Shown here in pieces: positions 1 through 8,506 of a stretch of DNA of 64,000 nt. The position numbers were made by a program, and so were the translations under genes. A model generated the notes under the pieces. That model saw only the letters and a list, made by a program, of their open reading frames with translations. It did no database searches and was not told the DNA's origin. This DNA is from Paraburkholderia heleia NBRC 101817. Its GTDB lineage: Bacteria; Pseudomonadota; Gammaproteobacteria; Burkholderiales; Burkholderiaceae. Positions within the stretch are counted from its first letter, which is position 1. Each line of letters starts with the position of its first letter. The DNA is taken from positions 1-64,000 of the forward strand of contig NZ_BBJH01000023.1 of assembly GCF_000739775.1 (NCBI RefSeq), read 5' to 3'.

Positions 1-192
1 TGGCGTCGGATGGCCCGTCAAGGCGGGAGGCGGCCATTCCATCTATAAAGCGACTACAAACAAAACTGCGATAATTTATGTTATGTCAAATTGCAGGGGC
101 TAACGAGTTGAAAAACTATCAACTCCGACAGGTTGAGTTAGACGTTTGTAAACATACTTACAAATGCTTACAGAAATTCAGCCTTATCGCCC
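1..192. promoter_or_regulatory. Left edge of phage element A; dyads upstream of the first phage gene
   Basis: No complete gene is visible. Two dyads precede the gene at 193: GAGTTG and CAACTC at 105-110 and 120-125, and TTTGTAA and TTACAAA at 145-151 and 158-164. They look like operator sites. From about 70 on, the DNA resembles 35,050-35,110 (shared TTATGTTATGT and CTAACGA blocks), so this is one copy of a repeated phage boundary. Bases 1-48 are open in one frame ending in TAA and could be the tail of an upstream gene, which I cannot name. Confidence 0.45.
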
Positions 193-714
193 ATGATTGT
201 CGCAGCCCCCCGACATGGCGACTTGTCCGATTTCCTGACGTTGACCGATGGTCTGTCAGTCGCCCGTGTCGCCGATATCCTTCGCTGCTGCACCCGCACC
301 GTCCGTAATTACGCCGCCGGCCGGTCTCCAATCCCGTGGCATCGCATCGAGCTGCTGCGCCTGCTGAAACGCGAATCTACCGCTGCAGCTCCGCGCGCCG
401 AAAGCCCGTCCAACAATTCCGATGTTGGAGTGACGGCGAACATCGAACCCGATCCCGCCGCGCCCGATGTGCCACCCGCCGAAATGCTGGCGTGGGTCGG
501 CGTCCACGCGCCGCACTATCTTTCGAGTCAACGCAGCTTCGCCCTCTATGTGCGCGGCTGGAATGTCGTCGACAAAATCCGCCGAGCGAAAGCCGAAGGC
601 ACGTTCGCCGGCGTCCTGGCGCGCTGGCGTGTGCTCGCGGCGGAACTGCCAAAGACGTGGCGCTCTGGCCGCATCTGGAATGACATAGGCCCACCCGCGT
701 ACAACACGGCGTAG
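193..714 (+). CDS. Phage HTH-type hypothetical protein
   Basis: 173 residues. Residues about 20-50 (LSVARVADIL followed by TRTVRNYAAGRSPIP) look like a helix-turn-helix, so DNA binding is likely. A Pro/Ala-rich linker (about 60-95) leads to a C-terminal part with several tryptophans (VRGWNVVDKIRRAKAEG, LPKTWRSGRIWND). I do not recognise a named family. It is the outermost gene of the prophage on this side and reads away from the late genes. The dyads just upstream suggest autoregulation. A degenerate copy of the same gene lies at about 35,090-35,285, which helps define a second prophage remnant. No strong ribosome-binding site is seen, so the start is uncertain. Confidence 0.65.
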   Translation: MIVAAPRHGDLSDFLTLTDGLSVARVADILRCCTRTVRNYAAGRSPIPWHRIELLRLLKRESTAAAPRAESPSNNSDVGVTANIEPDPAAPDVPPAEMLAWVGVHAPHYLSSQRSFALYVRGWNVVDKIRRAKAEGTFAGVLARWRVLAAELPKTWRSGRIWNDIGPPAYNTA

Positions 715-727
715 ACGCGGTGGATGC

Positions 728-759
728 GCAAAAGGGCCGCTATATGGCAGCCCTTTTGC
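728..759 (+). terminator. Hairpin terminator after the HTH gene
   Basis: A perfect 10-bp stem: GCAAAAGGGC at 728-737 and GCCCTTTTGC at 750-759, with a 12-base loop. It lies 14 bases after the stop codon and separates this gene from the convergent brnTA operon. Confidence 0.7.
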
Positions 760-802
760 GGGAGTCTTGAAGCCCAGGTTGTTTAGGCATGCGTCGTCAA
801 GC

Positions 803-1078
803 TTATGCGTGATGTGTTCTCAGCCATTCACGCAGCGCATTGTTCATGCGAGTCTGCCAGCCCTCGCCTCCCGCCTTGAAGCGTTCGACAATATCGGCGT
901 CGTACCGCACCGTGACCGCGACTTTGGGATTCGCGAGTTTCGGCCGTCCGCCGCGCCGCTTCATCTGTGCAAACTGTTCGTCGGTTGGCTCGAACGTGTC
1001 AGGGTCCGCAGCGATACCGCGAGCAATTGCGGCTTCCTCTTCGGGCGTGTTACGGATCAATTTGCGTGGCTTGTTCAT
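803..1078 (-). CDS. brnA: BrnA-type antitoxin
   Basis: 91 residues from MNKPRKLIRN. The N-terminal acidic segment (TPEEEAAIARGIAADPDT) is typical of the toxin-embracing part of BrnA. The central KRRGGRPKLANPKVAVTVR followed by YDADIVERFKAGGEGWQTR and MNNALREWL matches the ribbon-helix-helix DNA-binding half of the family, which represses its own operon. A longer open frame exists upstream, but starting at 1078 gives the family length and a short overlap (29 bases) with the brnT end, the usual toxin-first arrangement. It sits between the first phage gene and late gene D, a typical phage cargo position. Confidence 0.88.
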   Translation of the reverse strand: MNKPRKLIRNTPEEEAAIARGIAADPDTFEPTDEQFAQMKRRGGRPKLANPKVAVTVRYDADIVERFKAGGEGWQTRMNNALREWLRTHHA

Positions 1079-1331
1079 AGCGGTCAATCTCCCGGTTGTT
1101 GGCCTTGCGCAGACTGATAACCCGAAAGGCCTCTCCGCGCTGGGTGAAAACGACGCAATACAGACGGTCAGCAATCACCGCATAACCAATTTCGCGCAAC
1201 TCGCCGTAATCCTTGCGATCGTCGGGCGCGCACCATACAGCCGACCAGTCGATAGCTTCTGCCAGGGCCAGCGAAACACCGTGCTTGTACTGGTTCGAGT
1301 CGCTTTTGGCTGGGTCGTAGGTCGTTTCCAT
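1050..1331 (-). CDS. brnT: BrnT-type ribonuclease toxin
   Basis: 93 residues. The start of the fold (YDPAKSDSNQYKHGVSLALA), the middle (REIGYAVIADRLYCVVFTQR) and the end (FRVISLRKANNREIDRYE) match BrnT, a RelE-like RNase whose activity is blocked by BrnA. The gene precedes and overlaps brnA. A near-perfect 15-base inverted repeat lies directly upstream and is the probable BrnA operator. The pair likely stabilises the prophage or provides abortive defence; that role is inferred from context. Confidence 0.88.
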   Translation of the reverse strand: METTYDPAKSDSNQYKHGVSLALAEAIDWSAVWCAPDDRKDYGELREIGYAVIADRLYCVVFTQRGEAFRVISLRKANNREIDRYEQATQIDP

Positions 1332-1339
1332 GTGGTTAT

Positions 1340-1384
1340 TGTAGGTACAAAAACATAGAACATCAACAAGTTTTTGTAACTACA
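1340..1384. promoter_or_regulatory. Inverted-repeat operator of brnTA
   Basis: TGTAGGTACAAAAAC at 1340-1354 and GTTTTTGTAACTACA at 1370-1384 are inverted copies with one mismatch and a 15-base spacer. The right arm almost touches the stop codon of gene D. Its position 9 bases before the brnT start fits a BrnA-bound promoter. Confidence 0.65.
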
Positions 1385-1385
1385 A

Positions 1386-2453
1386 TTATTTGTCACCTTT
1401 GCGGAAATGGGAGCGGTGGCGGTCTGTCGTTGGGTCATCGCGCACCTCCAGCTCTAGCGCGGTCGTGAATCCGCCTTCGCCGATCGTGTGCGTCGCCTTC
1501 TTCACGAGCCAGGGCGTTTCGTCGATTTCAGCCTTGAAGCCGGAAACGGTCACGGGCAGCTCAGGAAAAATCTCGGCCTGCCCGAGCGCGAGCGTGTAGT
1601 CGAGCGTTGCCTGACTGCGCTGCGTGCGCGCAAACTCCGCTTCGGCGGCCGCGCGCGCTTCGGCTTCGGTCGCATAGTCTTCGGGCAATACCTTGACGTT
1701 GTGATTGTTCTCGCCGCCGACTATGACCGACTTGCGCTTTCCCTGCCCGTTTGAATGGTAGTGCGCACGCACGGCCGCATAGCTCTCGCGCTGCGATATG
1801 TGATAGCGGTGCTGGTCGCCGCTCTTGCGCGTGATGTTGAGCACGCTGAGCGCCCTTCCGCTCGCGGTCTTGCCGGTGCCGATCGGCATGAACAGCAGAC
1901 GCAAATCCTTGACGTTCATCACGGCGTCGTAACGCTTCGCGACGCGCGTGAGGAAAGACATATCGCTCTCGTGCGTCTGGTCGATATGCGCGATCACGAT
2001 TTTCGCGAGCGCTTCGGCAATGGCCGGTTTGAGCGAGTGGCGGCCGGCGATCGCGCTCACGATCGCGCCGAGCGTCTGCGCGTGCCAGCTCTGTTCCCGC
2101 CGCTCGTGCATCGCCTCTGTCATCGAGGCCGAGCGCGCGCGGATCGTGATGATATCGGGGGCGCCGCTGTGCTCAACTTCGTCGACGGTGAACGTGCCTT
2201 TGTCGACAAGCGTCTCGCCGACCCATCCGATCGCAACCTTGATCGCGGCGCCGCGCTTCGGAATCGCGAACGAGCCTTTCGAGTCGTCTAGCACGAGGTC
2301 GAGTGTGTCGGCTTCTTCGGCGCGTGATTCGGAAAGCGACAGGCTGATAAGGTTCGGCGCGATCAGGCGCGAGAGGTCGCGCCCGTCGAGCGTGATGCGG
2401 TAATCGGCCTGCGGCTCTTTGCGCAATACGACTTCGGCGGCCTTGTCCGTCAT
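1386..2453 (-). CDS. D: P2 gpD-like tail protein
   Basis: 355 residues, close to P2 gpD (387). gpD is the hub-like tail protein at the tail end of the tape measure and forms part of the injection channel above the spike. Recognisable are the N-terminal PQADYRITLDGRDLSRLIAP, a region like other phage hub proteins (TRVAKRYDAVMNVKDLRLLF) and the C-terminal KKATHTIGEGGFTTALELEV. Its ATG overlaps the U stop by four bases (ATGA), so it is translated from the same message. It is the last late gene in P2 order. A short piece of a second D copy lies at about 36,140-36,197. Confidence 0.92.
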   Translation of the reverse strand: MTDKAAEVVLRKEPQADYRITLDGRDLSRLIAPNLISLSLSESRAEEADTLDLVLDDSKGSFAIPKRGAAIKVAIGWVGETLVDKGTFTVDEVEHSGAPDIITIRARSASMTEAMHERREQSWHAQTLGAIVSAIAGRHSLKPAIAEALAKIVIAHIDQTHESDMSFLTRVAKRYDAVMNVKDLRLLFMPIGTGKTASGRALSVLNITRKSGDQHRYHISQRESYAAVRAHYHSNGQGKRKSVIVGGENNHNVKVLPEDYATEAEARAAAEAEFARTQRSQATLDYTLALGQAEIFPELPVTVSGFKAEIDETPWLVKKATHTIGEGGFTTALELEVRDDPTTDRHRSHFRKGDK

Positions 2454-3154
2454 GCGCCCCCCGTCTTTTCGAGAACATACGCAACGACCGTGTTGACGGC
2501 TTCGCCGGTGTCAGCACTGATTGTTTTCGCCGCCTTCAGGGCTCTATCAAGCGAGATGCCGCTCGCGGTCGAGAGCCCCTTGAGGGCCGCTTCTGCAGCG
2601 TCAGGCGCGACAGTGACGGCTGCAGTGATCGCCGCGGATTTCATGCTGCTGAGCGACAGGTTTTTCACGTTGTCGACGACCTGCGCGCCGACCCTGGCGA
2701 CGGCGCCCGCCTGCGTGAGCAGCTGCTTTGCCTCGCTCTTTGTCTTGTCGCTGTCGGCAGTAACGGCGAGTGTTTCGTCGGCGACGCGCTTGAGCGTGAG
2801 CGTGAATTCGATTTTCTTTGGCGCCCCTTCGGCCGTGTGGAACGTCTGCGTCTCGTTCAGGCTGTCGATGATATAGGCGCCGTACACATTGCCGGCGCCG
2901 TCGACGAGCACGTAAGCGTCGCCGGCGTCGGCCATCGTCGCGAGCTGCTTGATAGATGCGATCGAGCCGAACGACTCGGCCGGAACGACGGTTCCGTTGA
3001 GCGTGATCGTGTCGTCGCCGGCGCCGGTGTACTGGCTCGCATCACGCACGCCAACGCGCGAGCTGGTGCGGTGCTTCCAGTTGCGTTGACGCTGCAGCTC
3101 CTTGTAAGGCGCAGTCGACAGGCTGAACACGAATTGATCGAGCGCCATCATCAT
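2450..3154 (-). CDS. U: P2 gpU-like tail terminator protein with long C-terminal extension
   Basis: 234 residues. The first 150 or so (LDQFVFSLSTAPYKELQRQR, EFTLTLKRV) match P2 gpU, the ring-forming tail completion protein that caps the tail tube. P2 gpU is about 160 residues; here an Ala/Thr-rich tail of roughly 75 residues (from about DKTKSEAKQLLTQAGAVAR) is added. A strong AGGAGG sits 9 bases before the first of three consecutive Met codons at 3154. The gene lies between T and D as in P2. Confidence 0.88.
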   Translation of the reverse strand: MMMALDQFVFSLSTAPYKELQRQRNWKHRTSSRVGVRDASQYTGAGDDTITLNGTVVPAESFGSIASIKQLATMADAGDAYVLVDGAGNVYGAYIIDSLNETQTFHTAEGAPKKIEFTLTLKRVADETLAVTADSDKTKSEAKQLLTQAGAVARVGAQVVDNVKNLSLSSMKSAAITAAVTVAPDAAEAALKGLSTASGISLDRALKAAKTISADTGEAVNTVVAYVLEKTGGA

Positions 3155-3179
3155 TTTGGGTTTCCTCCTGGCTTATCGA

Positions 3180-5759
3180 TTACCCGCGATCGGAAAGGCT
3201 CGAACCGATGCGCGAACGCTTCGCGCTCTCGCGGCGGTCCAGTTCGGCCGCAACGGCGCGCGCAATCGCCTGCGCATCGGCGCCGGCCTGCGGGTAAATG
3301 TTGATGACAATTGGCGCCGGCGCGCTCACGGCAGCAGCGGCCGCCGGCTGGCTCGCGAGCGGCGCCCGATTGTCGATCGGCACGGTCGGCCGCACGAACG
3401 GCGCGGCGGCGGTAATGCCTGGCACGCCGAACGTCGTTGCCGCAACGGTCGCGAGGCCTGCGGCGGCCCTGGCGATGCGCCCTTGGCCGCCCTCCATGCC
3501 GATCGCAGCGCCCTCGCTCATGAATCCGCCGAGTTCGGCGAATACCCGGCTGGGGCTGTGAATGCCGAGCTTTTCCTTGAACCATCCGACCGTCGAGCTG
3601 GCGACGTTCACGATCGCATCCTTGACCGTGCCGAGGCCGCCCGTGAGGCCATTGACGAGGCCGCTGACAATGTTCGAACCGAACCCCGCGAATTGCGCCG
3701 GCAGGGTGGAAAACCACGTCATCGCGCCCGCGAACGTCGCGCGCACGCCGTCCCACAGGCCGCCAAAGAACGTCTTGACTGGTTCCCAGTACTGGTAAAT
3801 CAGGTACGCGCCAAGCGCGATCGCGGTGATCGCGAGGCCGATCGGGTTCATCAGCATCATGCGGCCCACAAACATGATCTCCGAGCCAAGCATACGGAAT
3901 GCGCCGGCCCCCATGCCGATTACGCGCGCCAGAATGCCGCCCTGCATGCCGAGCGTCGACATGCTGAACTTGAGCACGGCCATCGGGCCGAGCACGCCCG
4001 CGAGCGCGATCGTCAGCGTGCCGCAAACAACGAGGATCGCGGCGAGCGCGGCGAGAACGGTGAGGATCACTTTCGCGGCCGTGCCGTATTCCTTCATGAA
4101 CCCGACAACCTTCTGCGTAGCGCTCGCCGTCAGTTCGAGGCCTGCGTTGTACATCGGCGTGATTTTCTCGCCCATTTCCGTTTTCAGGTCCCTGAGCTGT
4201 CGGTACGCTTCCAGCTCGCGGCCCTGCGATAGCTGCGCGCCCTTCCCGGCCGCTCCATCAATGCCATCGGCGCCGGCGTTCAGGTGCTCATTCTTGTGAA
4301 TCTGCTCGCGCTGCATGTACATCGTCGTGAACAGGTTCGCGGCCGTGCGATTCGTGAAAATCGTCGCGATCATGTCCTTGACCTTGTCGGGGTCGGTGAT
4401 GCCCTTCGCTGCGAGCTTCGGCAATAGAACCTTTTCCATCCATTCGAGCGGCGAGGCCTTCAGCACGTCGCCGCCGGCGAGCGCGCCGGGTTTGATCTGC
4501 TTGATCATGCCGATCTTGTTGTATTCGACCATCTTCGGGTCGAGCAGTCCGAGGCCTTGCATGACCTTCGCCGCCTTCACGGTCGTTTTGCCCTGGTAGA
4601 TGTTGCTGTACGCCGACATCAGGCCCGTGCCGACAGCATGGCCGCCCATTTCCTGAATGAGCGGTTCCATCTGGTAATAGAACGCGTCCTTGCGCATCTG
4701 TTTCGCAGCAACGCCGCCGGTCTGGATGAAGTTGCGCCACTCGTCGCCGCCCACGCGGCCGCCGGTCGCCGTGAGGACCTTCTGCACCATGTTCGCTTCG
4801 TCCCTGAACGTCGCTTCGTTTTTCGTGCCGCCGCGCAGCTCGATCACCTTCAGCATGTTCATGAACTTTTCTTCGTTCGCGTGCGCGTCCTCGCTTCCAT
4901 ACAGGGAATCATTGGCGAACTTCATTTTCGCGAGCGTCGGCATCACCATTTGCGCGTGATGCTCGTCGGCGAAAATGCTCAGCGCGTCGCGCATCATCAC
5001 CATGTTGTCGTTTCGCGATACGCCGTACTGGTTCATCGATTTGACGTAACGCACGGCGTCATTCGATGCGCGATCGCCGAGGCCGAGCGCACGCACGCGC
5101 ATTTCCTCGCGCTGGAATTCCTTCGCTTCGTTCAGCGATTCGCGCAGGTCGCCGAGTACGTGCGTGCCGGTCGAGCGGGCCGCGTAGCCGCCTACGGCCA
5201 TGCCGGCCGCAGCGCCCTGCATTTTCTCCATGTTCCGGCGAGCAGACGCCACACGCTTTTCGCGATCGCCGATCGCTTCGAGCTTGCGCATCTGGTCGTT
5301 CATCGTCGCGGTGGTCGACGCGATGCTGCTGCGCAGGTCGCGCTCGTGCCGGGACAGGTTGCCCGTATTCACGCCGGCGGCCGCGAGCTGGTTGCGCAGC
5401 TCGCGCACGCGGGCCGATTGCCGCTCGTGTTCTGTTCCAAGGCTCGCGGCCGTCCGCCTGGCCTTCTCGAATTCCGCGGACATCTGGCGCGAGGGATTGG
5501 CGGTTGCCTTCAGCGTGGCGGCCAGCTCGCTCACGCGACCGCGCGCGGTGTCGAGCTGGGAAGCGGTCGACGCGAGCCCCTTGCGCACCTCGCGAAACTC
5601 GCCGATGGTCTTTTGCGTCTTGCCCATTTCGGCCAGCTCGCGCCGCGTTTCCTTGAGCGAGCCGGCAAGCCCCTTGTTACCGGCGAGGATGTTTTTCAGG
5701 GGCTTCGTCATGTTGTCGACCATATCGAACATGACGCGAAGTTTCAGGGCGTTATCCAT
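3180..5759 (-). CDS. T: P2 gpT-like tape measure protein
   Basis: 859 residues (P2 gpT has 815). This protein sets tail length and moves into the host envelope during DNA injection. The first 200 residues are charged and helix-rich with likely coiled coils (SQLDTARGRVSELAATLKAT). The middle is Gly/Ala-rich and hydrophobic, with several membrane-like helices around residues 555-665 (VILTVLAALAAILVVCGTLT). The C-terminal KEKLGIHSPSRVFAELGGFM is a common tape-measure repeat motif. Its ATG overlaps the stop of the frameshifted E' frame, as expected for P2 tail genes. Confidence 0.93.
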   Translation of the reverse strand: MDNALKLRVMFDMVDNMTKPLKNILAGNKGLAGSLKETRRELAEMGKTQKTIGEFREVRKGLASTASQLDTARGRVSELAATLKATANPSRQMSAEFEKARRTAASLGTEHERQSARVRELRNQLAAAGVNTGNLSRHERDLRSSIASTTATMNDQMRKLEAIGDREKRVASARRNMEKMQGAAAGMAVGGYAARSTGTHVLGDLRESLNEAKEFQREEMRVRALGLGDRASNDAVRYVKSMNQYGVSRNDNMVMMRDALSIFADEHHAQMVMPTLAKMKFANDSLYGSEDAHANEEKFMNMLKVIELRGGTKNEATFRDEANMVQKVLTATGGRVGGDEWRNFIQTGGVAAKQMRKDAFYYQMEPLIQEMGGHAVGTGLMSAYSNIYQGKTTVKAAKVMQGLGLLDPKMVEYNKIGMIKQIKPGALAGGDVLKASPLEWMEKVLLPKLAAKGITDPDKVKDMIATIFTNRTAANLFTTMYMQREQIHKNEHLNAGADGIDGAAGKGAQLSQGRELEAYRQLRDLKTEMGEKITPMYNAGLELTASATQKVVGFMKEYGTAAKVILTVLAALAAILVVCGTLTIALAGVLGPMAVLKFSMSTLGMQGGILARVIGMGAGAFRMLGSEIMFVGRMMLMNPIGLAITAIALGAYLIYQYWEPVKTFFGGLWDGVRATFAGAMTWFSTLPAQFAGFGSNIVSGLVNGLTGGLGTVKDAIVNVASSTVGWFKEKLGIHSPSRVFAELGGFMSEGAAIGMEGGQGRIARAAAGLATVAATTFGVPGITAAAPFVRPTVPIDNRAPLASQPAAAAAVSAPAPIVINIYPQAGADAQAIARAVAAELDRRESAKRSRIGSSLSDRG

Positions 5760-6311
5760 CGTTTCCGTTTCCGCTTCTCACGCGCGCACGCTCGCGCCAT
5801 TCCATCAGTTCAGCAAGGCCGAACCCGTCCATTACGACAGGCGTCCATCCTGTGAAAATGGTCGCGATATCGGCCATCGCGTCTTCTACATGCTCAGGGA
5901 TTCCATGCGCGCTTTCGCGGCCTTCGGCATCAAAAAACCGGCAAAGATACCTCCCAGTTGCACGAGGTCGGCCGGGTCGATGTTGGCGACATCGAACTCG
6001 GTGAGGGTCGGCGTCGAGATACGCGGGAGCACTTTCGAAAGCGCCGTAACGTCGAGGTTCACGAGGTCGGAAAGCGACACGCCGCGCAGCTCGCCCGATC
6101 GCGGCTTGCGCAGCGTTACGCGGTCGATCACCTGCTTGCCCTCCCCGCGCACGAGCGGGGTGTCGAGAATGTGCGTGTTCGGATCGGCGGACGCCGGCGG
6201 GTTGGATTCGTTTTCCGGGGCGCTGTTGGCGTGGTCTGCTCGTTGCATGGTCTGGGTCCAGGGAATGAGGTTGGAGAGGCTTGGCGGCCCGTTTCCGGGT
6301 CGCCGTGGCAT
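5752..6311 (-). CDS. E: gpE plus frameshifted gpE' tail assembly chaperone
   Basis: In frame zero, gpE runs from 6311 to 5886 (141 residues). Near its end the minus strand reads GGTTTTTTGATG, giving the P2-type slippery heptamer TTTTTTG at 5937-5931. A -1 slip there continues as GAT GCC GAA and stays open for 59 further residues, ending in the TAA at 5754-5752 inside the T start region. The extension contains TGWTPVVMDGFGLAELMEWR and RERARVRSG, like P2 E'. The 186-residue fusion and gpE are chaperones that load the tape measure. The rule in long-tailed phages is that only a few percent of ribosomes shift; the rate here is unknown. Confidence 0.9.
5931..5937 (-). promoter_or_regulatory. -1 ribosomal frameshift site of E/E'
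   Basis: The minus-strand heptamer TTTTTTG is in the phase T TTT TTG relative to gpE, so both tRNAs can re-pair after a -1 shift. Downstream codons in the new frame are open to 5752. This is the known P2 E+E' mechanism. Confidence 0.85.
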
Positions 6312-6820
6312 TACAGGCCGATCGCGGTGCGAAGTGCCTGCAGCAGATCGGTGCCGTTGATGTTCTCGATCATGTTCACGAAGTCGAGTTCGATGATCGT
6401 TTCGCCGTTCACGGTGAGCTTGTAGTAACTCGCGGCGGTCGTGATCTTGACGGCGGTGTCTTCCTTCGCCTTCGCGTTGCCGAGGTCAATTTCCGAGTGA
6501 CGGCCGCGCACGACGACTTCGATCGCGTCGTACTTGTCGGAGTCCTCCGCCTGATAGCCGCCGGCGAAACGCAGCAGTACGGCGTCGTGCTTCAACGCTG
6601 CGTACTGCGTGAGGACCGACTTCACGAGGCCGCCGCACGTCCATTCCATCTGGATCGCTTCCTGGCCAAAGTCGACTTTGACCGGGCCGCTCATGCCGCC
6701 GGCCTGATAGTCCTCCATCTTGCGAGTCAGCTTCGGCAGCGTGATTTCGGGAACCTTGCCGGCGAAGTTCTCGCCGTTGTGAAAGAGGTTGAACCCCTTC
6801 AGTTTGCTAGGCAGGGCCAT
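6311..6820 (-). CDS. FII: P2 gpFII-like major tail tube protein
   Basis: 169 residues, the family size (P2 FII 172). It begins MALPSKLKGFNLFHNGENF and contains ITLPKLTRKMEDYQAGGMSG and YYKLTVNGETIIELDFVN, all typical of contractile-tail tube subunits. These form the inner tube that is pushed through the envelope when the sheath contracts. It lies between the sheath gene and E, its stop overlapping the E start (TAATG). Confidence 0.94.
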   Translation of the reverse strand: MALPSKLKGFNLFHNGENFAGKVPEITLPKLTRKMEDYQAGGMSGPVKVDFGQEAIQMEWTCGGLVKSVLTQYAALKHDAVLLRFAGGYQAEDSDKYDAIEVVVRGRHSEIDLGNAKAKEDTAVKITTAASYYKLTVNGETIIELDFVNMIENINGTDLLQALRTAIGL

Positions 6821-6847
6821 TGCGTTTTGCTCCTGTGTTGTGCCGGC

Positions 6848-8020
6848 TTACGCGGTAACGCGCGAGGCGAAATCGGCGAGGTACTGGTCGGTGATGCGCT
6901 GGCGCAGCAGCAGGTTTTCGAGCGGCGGCACGGGCGTATAGTCGTAGTCGATGTACGCCTTGCCCGACTTGAGCACGTCGGTCGTGTTCGGCTCGGCATC
7001 CCACCACGACGACCCGCCGATGAGATAGCCCTGCGAGGTCCATTCGCGCATCTTTGCGTTGATGCTCTCAATGATGTCGCGGGGCAGCGAGGGATTGAGC
7101 GGGCCGTCGACAACGGGCATCTGCGCTTCGGCGATCGAATCGGCGATGACCTGCGCGGTGCGCGTGTAGTTCTCGAACATGAAAAGCGGATCGTCGGAAT
7201 AGGTGCGCGATCCCCAGAAACGGTAACCATTGCGGTTGATGAGGGTCGTCACGTCCTGCTCGTTCAGGTAGCCCGCATCCGTCGACGGGTCCTGCAGATC
7301 CCATGACACGTCGGCGCTGATACCCGTCACGCCATTGACGGCGACGTTCGAGAGCGTCTTGTGCCAGCCCGTGTCGTTGTCGATCTTTGCGCGCAGGCCC
7401 ATCGCATACGCGACGGCCGGCACCTCGGCCGTTGCGCTCGTTGTCTCGTCCCATGCGAGGAAATTCGGCCAGATCACCATGACTTCGCGCTGGCTGAACT
7501 GCTTGCGGTAGGTCGTGACTTCCTCCTTGGTCTTGCAGCCGTTTGCGAAGGCATAGACAAAGCCGCGAAGCGTCTGCGCGATCGAGGCAAGCTCGGCCGT
7601 CACGGGTTGCGTGTCGAGGAACGGAGCGCCGAGGATCCGCGGTTTGACGCCGAGCTTCGCCTGCGCCGTGAGAAGCGCCTTGATGCCGGTGTATTTGCCA
7701 TCGGCCGTGACGGTGCCGATCACGTTGGTCGTCGTTTCGGCGTCGTCCTTGCCTTCGGCCACGCGCACGACAACGGTGACCGGCTTGGTCTGCAGGCCGA
7801 TCGCGTTCAGCGCCCTGTAAAGCGTGCCCCTGGTGCCGGCCTTGCCGAGCGCCGCAACGACGTTCGTGAGCAGCACGGGCGTGTTGAGCGGGAACGTCGC
7901 TTCGTCGGCATCTTCGGCGGTCGCGACGAGGCCGAGCACGGCCGTCGACACGGTACGGATAGGCCGCGTGCCTTCGTTGATTTCCAGCACGCGTACGCCG
8001 TGGTGATAGTCCTGCGGCAT
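6848..8020 (-). CDS. FI: P2 gpFI-like tail sheath protein
   Basis: 390 residues from MPQDYHHGVRVLEINEGTRP (P2 FI has 396). It is the contractile sheath subunit. Recognisable family segments are IRTVSTAVLGLVATAEDADE, DPSTDAGYLNEQDVTTLINR, YRFWGSRTYSDDPLFMFENY and the C-terminal YTPVPPLENLLLRQRITDQY. The frame is open for another 79 codons upstream, but that part is low-complexity Arg/Ser sequence in a shadow frame of the fibre-assembly gene, so I start at 8020. Confidence 0.94.
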   Translation of the reverse strand: MPQDYHHGVRVLEINEGTRPIRTVSTAVLGLVATAEDADEATFPLNTPVLLTNVVAALGKAGTRGTLYRALNAIGLQTKPVTVVVRVAEGKDDAETTTNVIGTVTADGKYTGIKALLTAQAKLGVKPRILGAPFLDTQPVTAELASIAQTLRGFVYAFANGCKTKEEVTTYRKQFSQREVMVIWPNFLAWDETTSATAEVPAVAYAMGLRAKIDNDTGWHKTLSNVAVNGVTGISADVSWDLQDPSTDAGYLNEQDVTTLINRNGYRFWGSRTYSDDPLFMFENYTRTAQVIADSIAEAQMPVVDGPLNPSLPRDIIESINAKMREWTSQGYLIGGSSWWDAEPNTTDVLKSGKAYIDYDYTPVPPLENLLLRQRITDQYLADFASRVTA

Positions 8021-8060
8021 GTTCAGGTTCTCCGGTGAGAGTGAGAGAGGAAAGCGGCCG

Positions 8061-8504
8061 TTACAGGGCCGTGACGAAATCCGGCACGGCCGGCAGGTCG
8101 ACACTCGGCCATTCGGCCAGGTCGGGCAGATCGCGCAGGGTCTTGCGGTACGCGAGCAGCGATGCGTACTGGTCGGCCGTGAGCGTGGTGGCGCCGCCGA
8201 GCGCCAGCTCGTCCTGGTGGCGCGCAACGATCCAGTCGGTCGCCATGATCGCCGCATTGCGTTCGGTGCGCTTCAGTTCGGCGATTGCGTCGTCAGTGGG
8301 CGGCGGCGGGTCGAGCAGCACAGGATTACCGTCCGCGTCGATGCTCGGCTTTTTGCCGGTGCTCTGTCCTTCGAGCATCGCGCTGTACTGCGCAGCTGTG
8401 AGCTTCACATACTGCGCATCTTTCGGCGGCGAGCAGATAGCGTCGTCGTAGTAGCCAGTGATTGTCCTGGTGGCAACGTCATAGGATGCGTATTTTTGGC
8501 CCAT
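8061..8504 (-). CDS. Tail-fibre assembly-type protein (gpG position)
   Basis: 147 residues. It begins MGQKYASYDVATRTITGYYD, carries a proline run (DPPPPTDDAI) and ends with TADQYASLLAYRKTLRDLPD. This layout is common in short proteins encoded directly after tail fibres in Burkholderia phages, related to P2 gpG/tail-fibre assembly chaperones. The predicted role is folding or attaching the fibre encoded upstream. It directly follows the interrupted second fibre tip. Confidence 0.75.
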   Translation of the reverse strand: MGQKYASYDVATRTITGYYDDAICSPPKDAQYVKLTAAQYSAMLEGQSTGKKPSIDADGNPVLLDPPPPTDDAIAELKRTERNAAIMATDWIVARHQDELALGGATTLTADQYASLLAYRKTLRDLPDLAEWPSVDLPAVPDFVTAL

Positions 8505-8506
8505 GT

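Noticed and set aside
1..60. Attachment site of the prophage
   Set aside because: No tRNA gene or core repeat could be matched between this end and 35,040 or 38,270 beyond general phage homology.
4557..5855. 432-codon plus-strand frame opposite the tape measure
   Set aside because: His/Arg/Ala-rich mirror of a GC-rich gene; the minus strand has unmistakable phage tape-measure features.
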